Translations under genes and position numbers: made by a program
Shown: piece by piece, positions 32,762-43,461 of the stretch
How the letters are laid out: every line of letters starts with the position of its first letter
How positions within the stretch are numbered: position 1 is the stretch's first letter
Notes under the pieces: generated by a model
The model's database searches: none
Told to the model about the DNA's origin: nothing
The model's input: the letters and a program-made list of their open reading frames with translations, nothing else
Assembly (NCBI RefSeq): GCF_035046485.1
Contig: NC_085137.1
Span: 501,476,536-501,540,535 of the forward strand
Source of the DNA: Aedes albopictus
Taxonomy: Eukaryota > Arthropoda > Insecta > Diptera > Culicidae
Length of the DNA: 64,000 bases
Direction: 5' to 3'

Positions 32762-33382
32762 CACTGAGAAAAAATTCTACTCAGTCGAAGAGTAACGACA
32801 ACTCAGATTCGTCGACCGCGAAGAGTTGGCGCAAACTGAGTAAGCTCGCTTGACGACAATGAGGTGCTTTTACTCAGTTCATCGTATTCACTATCGCTTA
32901 CTCATTTTTGAGTAAAGATAGAGCGAATCGATGTTCCGAACTGTCAGATCCGGAGATAGAGAAAAGGCAAAACAACGGTCTGCTCGTGGCGGACAGCAGC
33001 GGCTGCATCCAAAACGCAATTTTGGAAGAATTTCCCTTTTTCGAAGCAAATTAAGTGGTTTACGACCTCCGCAATTAGTGAACTGTTATTGACAATGAAG
33101 TTTTCAAGAGAAATCACTGGCTGTTGTGGTCGTAAATTATCAATTTTTTGTAAGAAATATCAATTGACAACAATAAACATGCTTCAAAATTACTCAGAAA
33201 TATGAGTAGAAGCAACTCACGGTCGATGTTGAATATCGTGAGTTGACTTTACTCAGCCTTCATCGAATAGAACAGCAACTCAAAATTGAGTAACCTACAC
33301 CTTACTCAGTTTTAGGGTTGTCCCACTTTTAACGAAACTGAGTCGGATCCAACTCAATTTTGAGTAGAATTTTTTCTCAGTG
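32762..33382. mobile_element. 621-bp element with CACTGAGAAAAAA ends
   Basis: TIRs start CACTGAGAAAAAATTCTACT. It is inserted in the GACAAATATTTGGCC repeat, whose empty form (GATGACAAAT) is seen near 29010 in inverted orientation. The interior carries a dozen or more ACTCAG/CTGAGT motifs in both orientations. The TSD is short or unclear. No coding frame. Confidence 0.7.
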
Positions 33383-33587
33383 TGACAAATATTTGGCCAA
33401 ACAAGCCCAACAAATGACCAACACAATGTGAATCATGGCAACCTTTGATAAATGTAGGACTACAATGACAAATAATGCCCGTCTAATGAGGTCTTAACAA
33501 ATGACCAACACTACGTCAATTATAGCAACCTTGAATAATTGTCGGACTTCAATGGCAAATATTTGGCATAATGGCAAACAGTGTAAT

Positions 33588-33852
33588 CACCGACGAACCG
33601 ACGTGACAGTGGTGTTTCAAAAGTGTCCCCCCTAAATTTAACGGTCGACCAGCAAAGCGAGCGAACGCTTCTGTCAAATCAGCTCAGGCGCGAACCTTTT
33701 CCTATATGAATACACGGGGGTTTGGAGTCAAGCTATCAAAACAACGCGAACCGTTATAGAGGAGGCGGTAGTGTTCGGCTATTTTTCATCATGGCGTCGG
33801 GGACAACAAATTTAAATTTATTTGTTCTAGCTGTCACGTCGGTTCGTCGGTG
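33588..33852. mobile_element. 265-bp MITE with 7-bp TSD, copy 1
   Basis: TIRs of 22 bp are perfect and start CACCGACGAACCGACGTGAC. The TSD is GTGTAAT (33581-33587 and 33853-33859). Copies at 39069 and 39634 appear identical throughout. CA...TG ends and a 7-bp TSD suggest the P superfamily (1360/Hoppel-like), but this is inference. The small frame inside is not evidence of a gene. Confidence 0.9.
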
Positions 33853-34207
33853 GTGTAATCACGATGTACAATATTTAGAAGGTGATATATTCCGAAAAAC
33901 TGACATTTTGTGATGACGTAGATAAGCACTGACCGAACGAGTGCAAGGGAAAACATAGCCTGCTATTTCGTACTATCATGCAAGCAACTATGCGCAAGGA
34001 TAGCAACGACACATGTTTACTTTGAAACTAATTGTTTACACACGTTACTGGCCTACTTTGTGAAAATTGTATACCGTAAGTGTGATGACACTTTTACTGG
34101 AAATCACTGCTCTTCAATGGGTTTAAAAATTCCAGTGAAATCTTAGTGTACAAATCTTAGTAGTTTGGAGATTTTTCTAAGTAACAGGCGTTTCTGTTAT
34201 ATAACTT

Positions 34208-34366
34208 GGGGCCTGTCCATAAACTGCGTAGACTCTTACGGGGGACGGTGGGGTTTTTGCCAAAGTCTATGCTCCATACAAATTTCGAGTACATATAAGT
34301 CTACGAGGGGGGGGGGGGGGCTCTGAGATGGTCGAAAAAAAGTCTACGTAGTGTATGGACAGCGCC
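34208..34366. mobile_element. 159-bp MITE with CTACGTAGACT ends
   Basis: Ends are GGGGCCTGTCCATAAACTGC and, inverted, GGCGCTGTCCATACACTACG, both followed by GTAGACT. It contains a run of 16 Gs near 34305-34320. A half relic of the same family is at about 47300-47376. Confidence 0.7.
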
Positions 34367-34649
34367 TTGCTGTTGGTCAAGTCAGCCCTAAAAAAAACAC
34401 ATCGTTTTCAATTCATTATTTCTTCTCATTATTTCTATGGGTATCCCTATTAACATGGGACAACTATGCTGCACACGGCAGCTGCTCGAATTCTGTTTGC
34501 CCTTGTTGATGTAAATACCACCTAAATCACCCAAGCAAGGCAACAGAAGTCGTGCCAGGCAAAAATTGACATCAGCATGGGTCCTGCAGCTGCTCGTCCA
34601 TTTGGACTCGGTCGGTATGAACATATCCATCCATCTACCTTTTCTGGAG

Positions 34650-35570
34650 GAGTCCCACACACTTAGTTTTGTTTGCCGAATCTCGGCAAAATAATTGCCG
34701 AGATTTGCACAGCCGAGTGCTCAGCAACCAACTCGGCAAAAGTTCACATTGCCGAGCACTTCGGCAATCTCTAATTTTACAAAACGTCAAAAATTGCTGA
34801 GATTCTCGGCAAAAATTTTGCTGTCTACACGGCAAAAAAGCAAAACAAAACTTGGGTTGCCGAATGATCAGCAAATTGAGAACCGTCATAACTTGCCGAG
34901 ATTTCAGCAATTTCATTGAGGTTTATACACAGGTTTTTGACGATTGATTCTATGAAAATATCATTGATTGTTGATGTTGTAATCTTGTTTATTGGTTTTC
35001 ATTATGTTCAAATAGATCGATCATAAAATAATTGTTTCACATGCTGCTGCAGCTCGTCGACAGAATCGAGGTAACTTCGAAATGCACGTCCGTCGGAGCG
35101 TCTAAAACAAAAGAGAAATGAAATCACTTAGAGTTTTTGTTCATGGCATCTAAGAAAAAGCCTGTTGTGTATCTTAAGTTTAACTCACCGTCGTCTAAAA
35201 ATCCTCTTTTCACAATAAAGCTGCACTAATATGTTTATATTTGCCTCCTCTTCTGACTCTAACACGAAACTACTGACTAAAGGTAAGAACGTGTATACAA
35301 ATGACAGCTGCGTTGCTGAGTTTCAGTGAAACGAAATGCGTTCGCTGATATTCCGGCAAAAGTATTTGCTTTGGCAAATACCGGCAAAAGTAAATAGATT
35401 TGGCGAAGTTCGGTTAACTACAATGTTTACACGAGCTCTTAGCAAATATTTTTACCGAATCTCAGCAAAGGGCGTTTCATTTGCTGAAAACCCAGCATTT
35501 GTTTGAGTTGCCGTGCGTGCTTGGCATTTTTTATTGCCGAGCTCGCGAATTGGTTTTTGGGAGTCGGATT
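34650..35570. repeat. TCGGCAA-motif-rich segment
   Basis: From 34670 to 34920 and again from 35340 to 35560 the sequence is studded with TCGGCAA/TTGCCGA and near variants in both orientations, about 15 or more copies. The intervening 34920-35340 is unique. It may be a foldback-type transposon with internal motif arrays, but I cannot find clean ends or a TSD. Confidence 0.45.
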
Positions 35571-36759
35571 CCCGGCTTGAAGAGATACTTCTTGACAGCA
35601 GTGTTCCTTAGACACAGCTTCAAAGCTGAAATTTATTTTCAAATATTAAAAACTAAATCTAAATACAATTCAATAAACTTACATTCTAGTATGCAATTCT
35701 CGCGAACCAAAGGAACAAACTCCCCATCTTTTCACACTCTCTTCTACTTTACAACTAATCTAATTCACTATTCTGTATGTATAAGCACCCGTTTCAGTGT
35801 TGCCAGTTTCATCGCTATTTCGTCGCAACACTTGCCGTCATTTCAACATTGACGACTTCTAAGCGATCCGTCTAGCTCCTCTTATGCCACGAAGCTGAAA
35901 GCACTCATCGTCTTCCGCTAATATTAGGGTTACGGGTATCATGAACTCATACCACGTCTTTTGAGACTGTACAATATGCGCAGATCATCCTTAGGCACAT
36001 CATCCTGTGGCTACTCTCAAGTCGCTTCACGGTAGAGATAGTCATCTGACCTCTCGATAAAGACCGTCAGCCATGACAGAATGATCCGCATCAACAGTTT
36101 CCCGGCGGTGTCCAGCAATCTGCCAGGTGGCATGTTTGTAAATCATTTTTTGGCTTATGGCCGCACGGGACGACGTGTATTTTTTCATTTCTTCCTCCTT
36201 TTACTAAGAACTTGCCACGCGATTTTGAAGAGGCTTATATCAACTTCCACTGCACTGAGCTTAAATATGAAGTAGCAATTGAGATTTGCATCTTGAGTTT
36301 TATACTGATCCAGCCGTATCGCTTACTTTTTGAACGAATAAGAGAATTCTCTCGGTTTTACAGTCCATTCCAGCGGCAAAAACATTTGCGATATCAAGGC
36401 TTAGCCTGGTCATAGATTCGAACAAGCCCCGTCCCTTGGGATGATCAAGCAGCTACCCCATTCGACCACCCACGCGTCGTAATCTCTAGGGATGATCACG
36501 GGACTCAACCACGCTAGTGCGCTGGACATTGAATCTAACATTCGCTATTGCGAGCGAAGCGCTCGTTTGACGTGGAAACTGGAAACCGTACAATTATACA
36601 AATCGCCACTAGCTCACCTTATCCGCTAACCTGGTCCCGTTATCGGTGGGTATGCGATACGGATCTGTCAGCAAGGCGATATCTGTACTCGACTACGAGA
36701 CTGAATGTAACTGTTAGCCTTGTTATTAAGGTTCAGCTGTGTGGTCAGTTGTCAGATGT
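35571..36759. other. Intron sequence without recognised content
   Basis: No exon or complete repeat is recognised. Short open frames near 35481-35852 and 36081-36415 lack coding character. Confidence 0.4.
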
Positions 36760-36960
36760 TGGGTCTTCCCAGTGCGGATACTTAGACCCACCCGTCGCAT
36801 GACCCCTATCCGCCGCGCAAATCAGGCACTTTGGTGCTGACTTGCACTCCGTGGCGATGTGGCCCTCTTATCCACACTCTGCAGAGTACGGAGCACTTGA
36901 AGCACGCCTTTGGCGGCTCATACATGCTAAACGGGCACAATGATTAGCCAATACAGCTCC
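36760..36960 (-). pseudogene. LINE ORF1 (gag) zinc-knuckle remnant
   Basis: On the minus strand a damaged pair of CCHC-like knuckles can be read (EGHIATECKSAPKCLIC and DRGHATGGSKYP), as in ORF1 of R1/jockey-type LINEs. It has stops and frameshifts. It is too short for clade assignment. Confidence 0.5.
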
Positions 36961-37833
36961 GACTGCAGCCGCCTTGTTAACCTTCCCTACTGGGAGCTTG
37001 CTTGAGCTTGAACTTGATTGACCGCCCGTAGATGCATCTTCAGTGTGTGAGCGTTGGTGATCTTCTATTTTTAGGCGACAATGGCGCCTGCCACGTCAGG
37101 TTGCATGTGCGGAAGGGGAAGGAAGTGATGATTGCAATCGTTTGTATCCACATCAGACCGAATTTACCTCTGCGTCTGCACAAATTTATGTGGAGGTCGG
37201 AGTGTTGGTTGGACTTGATTGGCAGAGGGTTTTGACATTGGTGTGTGGAAGCCAGGATAAGGTGATAGAATTGTGTGTTTTATTATTCTGAAGATGTGCG
37301 GCACAGTTCGCTTGATTGTATAACTTGTATGCGTTATCTGATAGATTGACCACAGACAAACAGACGTAACACTCTTTAAAACGGCTTGGTACATGCATTT
37401 AACGATCAATTCAAATTTCATTTGATTTGCGCGATCGTCCCAGCAGAGGCGCTACTGTTCGATCGCTTTGACGTTTGCCAGTGTACACGTTGCTGAATGA
37501 TGCAAACGAAAATTACAGGCAATTTGTGTAGTAGTGTGCGTGTTAGCAAAACGTCAAATCGAAATCCATCATGGCCGACAGTGTTGCGCGCGGTTCTACC
37601 AACAGGTGGCAGTGTGCTCATAAAAATGACACCGGGCAAAAATTTTTGATGAATTTCCTCTAAGAGTTACGTCTGTTTGTCTGTGGATTGACACTGTGTT
37701 GTGAAAGTTTGGAAGGAAGGAAAACGGCTTTTTCAACCCGTTTCTGTTCTAGCGATGGCTATGAACATGTGAATATATATGAGTTCTATATGTAGAGAGG
37801 ATGGAGGAAGTAAGATACAAAGTAAGACAAAAT
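36961..37833. other. Intron sequence without recognised content
   Basis: Unique or unassigned sequence. No exon-like patch with splice sites was found. Confidence 0.35.
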
Positions 37834-37906
37834 GGTAGGGCCAGGGATTGAACCTAGGACCTTCTGTGAATGAATCAGAAGCGGTAGCCACTAGATCACC
37901 AAGCCC
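37834..37906 (-). repeat. tRNA-like sequence (SINE head)
   Basis: Read on the minus strand it begins GGGCTTGGTGATCTAGTGGC (A-box-like) and has AGGTTCAATCCCTGG (B-box-like). The anticodon loop is too long for a working tRNA. The adjacent 37740-37830 may be the rest of a SINE. Confidence 0.5.
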
Positions 37907-38941
37907 ATCAACCGTCTTTGTTAACCTTTCCTACTGGGGCATTTTTTTCTTCTTCAAGCAATAAGGTTACAATCAGTTCATCAGACACACGAGCGGAAGG
38001 CTCAGGTTTTTGTGGAATTCCGAATGCTGCTAGCGGGGAAAATGCCGAGCCAGGTGTCGCACGTCTGCTGCATCCGACCGACGACCGAAGAAAGAGGGCG
38101 AGTCATGGCCAACCATGCGTTGGTCGGCCGCGCGCTGACAGTTGGGCGTTAGGCGTTACTAGAAGGTGTGGCGCGCTGTCGGTTAGCAGATCGAGGCATG
38201 GTTCTGAGCACGTGTATCACATACCACACAGTTTTGTATGCATGGGGACTGCTTCCAACAGCCAACGAAGGCGGCAGAACTGCATTATCTGCTCCACTAA
38301 ACTGTTTTCATTTCTTCCATAGAGGGGCTGGTACACAACGCATTTTTTGAGGTTAGCTGTGTAGTAGGGTGGCCCAAACTTATATGCAAAACAAAAAAAT
38401 CGAAAAATACCAAGTCTTACATCCAGAAACAGTTCTATTGGACTTTCAGAAGCTACGTTCACAATTTGAGCCAAATCGGTCAAGTCTAAGGGGGCGCTCA
38501 ACAAGATAAAAATTTGTATGGGAAATGTATACAGAAAACATAAGTTTTCGATTTTTGCCGCTAGATGGCACTATAAGCGTTCAACAATTAAACCCTTTGC
38601 TATTATTGCGCAGCGCAACATTATTATTTTTTTTGTCTCAAGAGTAAACTAATGTGTCTCCGACAGATTTTGGGCCGCTGAATCCGAATCCGGGCTCAGA
38701 TTTGTTCCAGCACGTCACAATTTTGAGCTATACCTCAATTTATAGGGCAAAATATGCGATTTTAATCTTTTTTGATTGCATGCCATTAAGCTTGGAAATA
38801 CTTTCTAAGCAATCAAAGGGTAAAATATTTCGTTTTACCATTTCAAATTAGATTGATTTAAGCATTTTATGTTAATATAAATAAACTTGCATGCAACTTT
38901 TGGAGGGTGACTTTTATGGGAAATAACGTACCTAACATAAA

Positions 38942-39422
38942 TGGAGTGGAGCCTCTTGGCCGTGCGATTAGCGTCACCAAGCGTATAAACGTACCATGCC
39001 ATACCCGCTCCGAGTGGTGAAACTTTTCGCAAGAAATGTTTCTTCCTCGTATCCACTGGTGCTTGTAACACCGACGAACCGACGTGACAGTGGTGTTTCA
39101 AAAGTGTCCCCCCTAAATTTAACGGTCGACCAGCAAAGCGAGCGAACGCTTCTGTCAAATCAGCTCAGGCGCGAACCTTTTCCTATATGAATACACGGGG
39201 GTTTGGAGTCAAGCTATCAAAACAACGCGAACCGTTATAGAGGAGGCGGTAGTGTTCGGCTATTTTTCATCATGGCGTCGGGGACAACAAATTTAAATTT
39301 ATTTGTTCTAGCTGTCACGTCGGTTCGTCGGTGCTTGTAATGTGTGTCGTGTCCGTAGTCTAGTGTTAAGTTTCATTCAGTCTGTACAGCATCTGGCTGA
39401 AGACGGTGTCCGTGTCTTTTAA
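38942..39422 (+). mobile_element. Probable tRNA-derived SINE inside copy B
   Basis: It starts GGAGTGGAGCCTCTTGGCCG with an A-box-like TGGCCGTGCGATTAGCG and a degenerate B box ending CCCGCTCCG. It ends GTGTCTTTTAAAAT. The interruption of copy B defines its limits by comparison with copy A. The second 265-bp MITE sits within it. Confidence 0.5.
39069..39333. mobile_element. 265-bp MITE with 7-bp TSD, copy 2
   Basis: Same 265-bp sequence as at 33588. The TSD is CTTGTAA (39062-39068 and 39334-39340). Confidence 0.9.
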
Positions 39423-39534
39423 AATCGCTTAAGACTATCAAATTTGACTTGGTAAAACGAAATATTTTGCATGAGTCGTTAATGTAGATGTTAATTAACT
39501 AATTTACCCTTTGATACTTAAACCAGCGTTTCTC

Positions 39535-40076
39535 AAACTATGGAGGAGGATGTGCCTCTGGAGTCGACCTACTTGTACGTGAAGACCTTATCAGTTAGCA
39601 CACAGAAGTACTTGTCGACATGGGGCCTCCACCCACCGACGAACCGACGTGACAGTGGTGTTTCAAAAGTGTCCCCCCTAAATTTAACGGTCGACCAGCA
39701 AAGCGAGCGAACGCTTCTGTCAAATCAGCTCAGGCGCGAACCTTTTCCTATATGAATACACGGGGGTTTGGAGTCAAGCTATCAAAACAACGCGAACCGT
39801 TATAGAGGAGGCGGTAGTGTTCGGCTATTTTTCATCATGGCGTCGGGGACAACAAATTTAAATTTATTTGTTCTAGCTGTCACGTCGGTTCGTCGGTGCT
39901 CCACCTGCCATGGACAAACGTGCTTCGCCGTTTCCTCTAAACCTGCACAAACTGGACATTCGGGAGAACCCGCATGACCGAAACGGTGTTGATACTGTCT
40001 AAAGCAACCATGGCTTGAAAGGATCACCACAGGTGGAATGTTACCATGGCGCCTGTTAACTGTACCTCAAGCCATA
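39535..40076 (-). pseudogene. R1-type LINE ORF2 C-terminal remnant
   Basis: The minus frame reads LSSHGCFRQYQHRFGHAG then SPECPVCAGLEETAKHV, the C-terminal HCCH-like zinc region of R1-type reverse transcriptases. The third 265-bp MITE interrupts it at 39634, and the TA-flanked element at 40077 interrupts it further. Related host sequence resumes after 41945. Confidence 0.65.
39634..39898. mobile_element. 265-bp MITE with 7-bp TSD, copy 3
   Basis: Same 265-bp sequence, only 300 bp from copy 2. The TSD is CTCCACC (39627-39633 and 39899-39905). It is inserted in an R1-type LINE remnant. Confidence 0.9.
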
Positions 40077-40661
40077 TAGACTGTTTCAGAAATTATAAAT
40101 ACACTAACGATAACCTGCCATTTCAATTTGAGCACATTATTCAAAAAAGTTTCTTCTAGCTCTAATAGTAAACATGCCAACAAAGCAAATAATACCAATT
40201 TTGTTGATGTTTCTGGTAAAAGTTAAAAAATAGGGCTCTGTAAACAAGATGATCAAAATTTGAAGTTGCACAAAGTAGTCAAAAAATGTAGCATAGTAGA
40301 ATAGAAAAAAAATCTCACAGATAAAATATTTAATTTCCAAACACAATAAAAATTGCTGTATCGATAATAAAAGATATTTCTCGATTGCTAAGAGTAATTT
40401 TTACTGGAATATTTGATCAAGAACCACCATTACGGGCCTTCTCAAAACAAAAATTTTGGTTTTAAATTTCTCAACAACACCAGTAGCAACAAACGTTAAG
40501 CAAACGAATGTCTTAATTACTGCTTACTGCATTCGTTTTTATGGTATGACAAGCTTTGCCATCTGAAGGATCGAATGAGCTGAAAAAATGATGAAATTCA
40601 AATAACTCAACGTACATATGTACAGATGGGTAAATTATTGGTTAAATTGGGAAAAATCCAC

Positions 40662-40732
40662 AGCTCAGGTGAGATTTGAACTCACGACCCTTATTCGCTA
40701 GACACGTGCTTTACCAACTAAGCTACCGAGCC
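40662..40732 (-). tRNA. tRNA-like cloverleaf, copy 1 (AGC anticodon)
   Basis: On the minus strand all four arms can be drawn: acceptor GGCTCGG with CTGAGCT (two G-U pairs), D arm GCTT...AAGC, anticodon loop CTAGCGA, T arm GTGAG-TTCAAAT-CTCAC. The anticodon would be AGC, but the G3-U70 pair expected of tRNA-Ala is absent. It is embedded in a mobile repeat, so it is probably a SINE head or transposed tRNA pseudogene. Confidence 0.45.
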
Positions 40733-41135
40733 AATTAATGACCCGGCAACTTAGTTGTCATAAGGTTCAATTCTAATCTCATCGATCTATATCATCTTCC
40801 CCTAAACCGCAAATATAACCATCTCTGTTGTACATATGTACGAAGAGCGAAAGCGATTTGTTTATTGTTTGAAACTGTTTGCCTATCGTACAGGCAACGC
40901 TTCCTCAACCACTTGTAGAGGAAGAACAATGCTACCTGGAAGGCGATCAAACGCGTCGTTCGCATTCTATTTGATACGACGGGTAACTACGTAGAGGTAG
41001 ATGCTCGAAAATGACTCACTTGAAGTGCAAATTTTCGGTAATACCAATCCGTGTGGTCAAATTAAGAAGTTCAAATAACTCAACGTACATATGTACAGAT
41101 GGGTAAATTATTGGTTAAATTGGGAAAAAATCCAC

Positions 41136-41206
41136 AGCTCAGGTGAGATTTGAACTCACGACCCTTATTCGCTAGACAAGTGCTTTACCAACTAAGCTAC
41201 CGAGCC
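41136..41206 (-). tRNA. tRNA-like cloverleaf, copy 2
   Basis: Same sequence as copy 1 except that the anticodon stem strand is CTTGT rather than CGTGT, which pairs better with ATAAG. Same mobile context. Functional status unknown. Confidence 0.45.
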
Positions 41207-41330
41207 AAGCTTTCGCTCTTCGTACATATGTACAACAGAGGTGGTTATATTTGCGGTTTAGGGGAAGATGATATAGATCGATGAGATTAGAATTGAACCT
41301 TATGACAACTAAGTTGCCGGGTCATTAATT

Positions 41331-41401
41331 GGCTCGGTAGCTTAGTTGGTAAAGCACTTGTCTAGCGAATAAGGGTCGTGAGTTCAAATCTCACCTGAGC
41401 T
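41331..41401 (+). tRNA. tRNA-like cloverleaf, copy 3
   Basis: Identical to copy 2 on the opposite strand. The two lie head to head around a spacer of about 120 bp that matches, inverted, the sequence beside copy 1. A- and B-box-like elements (TAGCTTAGTTGG, AGTTCAAATCT) are kept. Confidence 0.45.
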
Positions 41402-41944
41402 GTGGATTTTTTTCCCAATTTAACCAATAATTTACCCATCTGTACCACACGGATTAGTATTACCGAAAATTTGCACTTCAAGTGAGTGAAAAAATGAGTT
41501 TGTTTAGATCAAATGCGTTCAGGGAAGCTAAGAAACTGTGTGGTAGTTCTTATGTTCCGTAGAAAACCTTAAAAAATGAGAAACTTGATCTCCGAAAAAA
41601 TGTTGTGGAAATTCCTTTATCGATTTTTCCCAGATTTTGATCAAGGCAATCCTTAGACAACTTGTTGAGAAAGCGAATGTTATAAAAATTTAGATAATTT
41701 TTGGTATTTAGTGATAAATAATGTTGAAATCATTAAAAAACACCTTTGTGCAAATGCAAATTTGAAAAATTAAGTAATTTGTTAGGGAACTCGACAGTTC
41801 TTTAAAATATCAAGACAATTGAAAGGAAATATAAAAATATGGAGTACAATATGCTATACTCTGAAAGAAGTTGGTAAAAATCATTAGAACAGTTCATTTT
41901 ATTTAATAAACAAAGTGTATTTATAATTTCTGAAACAGTCTATA

Positions 41945-42122
41945 AACGGAAAAACCCAACAACAACAACAACCATGGCCTACTGGGACCTTAACCGTGGC
42001 GATCTGCATGCCTTCCGGGCCTATTCGGATTGATGCACTTGGTACATCTACATCACACTGTCACACTGCTGCTAGAGGGCAGCTGCGAGCTCCACGGCGT
42101 CGGTAATCTCGTCCTGGACCTA
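41945..42122. other. Host sequence between two transposons
   Basis: It starts near a short CAACAACAACAACAA run and a TGGGACCTTAACCGTGGCG stretch, then ends in the TA target of the next MITE. It is probably part of the decayed LINE that continues at 43072. Confidence 0.35.
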
Positions 42123-43069
42123 AAGCCTGTATCCGCAATAATCGGGACACAGAAGTATGGCAGTAACTCTGTACTGAATCAATAAAAATTGATCAAAAAT
42201 TAACTGAAAACTCCTTGATGTATGTTTATTATTTGTGCAAAGTTTCATTAAAATCGATGCATTACTTTTGACTGTGAATGAGAAACAAACATACGTGGTT
42301 TTTAAGATTTTGTACAATCATCACCATTTTTCATTCGCATACTAGATGGTTCTTTTCCGCTACAATTCAAAGTTCTGAGAGGATTATTATGAAATTTCGT
42401 GAGCAGTTATGATACTTATAGAGACACTTTCTTGCAAAATTTCGTCAACTTTTATCGATTGGATTGAAAGATACTGGTGTTGATAGGGGATAGTGTTAGT
42501 GAAAATGTTTCATGTTTTTCATGTGCGATGTTTGCCCATTCATAACTTTTGAATGTCTCTGTCAATTTTCATGAAATTTTCACAGGGGGTAGTTGATTAT
42601 GTGTATATTATTCCTGCAAAATTTGGTGATTATCGGTGTAGTACTTCCAACAATACAATTAAAACAATAAGGGGTGCTCACTAATTGTAGTCTGAGGGGC
42701 TAAAATCACGGTTAGCCCCATTATATGTTTCGGCTATAAAATTGTTGATAGTGCATCGATTTATTTGAAATTTTGCCTATGCAAAGGATGTATATTGAGA
42801 GGTTTGTGTTCAAAATTTCAGCTATTTCTTTTGACAAATTCAAAAGTTACGGGACTGACAAGCTAAACCAGGGGCTGTACAAAATTCAATTGCTCGCGTT
42901 CTACTGTTTCATTGCTACAACAAAAGGTACTTCACCGATTCAATTGAAATTTTGCAGGTGAAATAAACACATCTTGAGATATTATCAGGCAAAATCAGAG
43001 CAATTTTAATGTATATATTGCAGAGATGCAGCCATATTTCTGTGTCCCGATTATTGCGGATACAGGCTT
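42123..43069. mobile_element. 947-bp MITE
   Basis: TIRs start AAGCCTGTATCCGCAATAAT and match over about 38 bp with one indel. TA flanks both ends (42121-42122 and 43070-43071). The interior is AT-rich and without coding frame. Confidence 0.85.
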
Positions 43070-43071
43070 TA

Positions 43072-43453
43072 TTAAAGTAGCGCCTTGTAAAGGGTGCCTT
43101 TTTGCATATCCTCCTTCTTCACCATCGGCAACAGCAGTCCAGTCCTGGTGCGTCGGATAGTTTGTTTTTACATCCACGCTCAGCCTCGAAAGTTGATTTT
43201 CACCTCTCATGGCCCTCAGCACCTCGGCGTGCAGGCTGCTTTGGCCTTCTGGTTAGTTCCTGGTCCTCTGAGGTGTTAACCTATTGGAACATATTCTCTT
43301 TGCCCCTTGCACGCCTTGTAATCGGCTGAGATGACTAGTTTACTAGCGTTGGTCATTCCCTTCGTCTTAGACGATCTCCCATCTTCTGCCGGGCGCTTTT
43401 CTCGTTCAGATGTGTAGCTCATCTTTGGCATGGATCGACCATGAAGCTTGATC
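43072..43453 (-). pseudogene. Possible LINE ORF1 (gag) remnant
   Basis: Minus-strand fragments such as IRRTRTGLLLPMVKKEDMQ resemble the R1-type gag segment just before the zinc knuckles. The reading frame is broken. Low confidence. Confidence 0.3.
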
Positions 43454-43461
43454 CATATGAC

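Larger units (their letters stand above)
38609..39515. mobile_element. Harbinger-like palindromic MITE, copy B (truncated, interrupted)
   Basis: The left arm (38609-38940) matches copy A (GTCTCAAGAGTAAACTAATG and onward). The right arm stops after ACCCTTTGATACTTAAACC. A SINE-like insertion (about 38942-39422), itself containing the second 265-bp MITE, interrupts the middle. Confidence 0.7.
40077..41942. mobile_element. 1866-bp TA-flanked element carrying tRNA-like modules
   Basis: Ends are TAGACTGTTTCAGAAATTAT and its inverse, with the inverted match going on to AAATACACT. TA flanks both ends (40075-40076 and 41943-41944). The middle (about 40598-41490) contains a second inverted repeat with three tRNA-like cloverleaves and repeated GTACATATGTAC palindromes. 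No transposase frame. The outer element and the inner foldback are probably separate insertions. Confidence 0.65.

Noticed and set aside
33722..33913. Small conserved frame (MESSYQNNANRYRGG...) repeated three times
   Set aside because: It is repeated only because it lies in the identical 265-bp MITEs. It has no known domain and crosses the MITE end.
40662..41401. Three functional tRNA genes
   Set aside because: They fold, but sit inside a mobile foldback, lack the alanine G-U identity pair expected from the AGC anticodon, and are probably SINE heads or pseudogenes. Kept only at low confidence.
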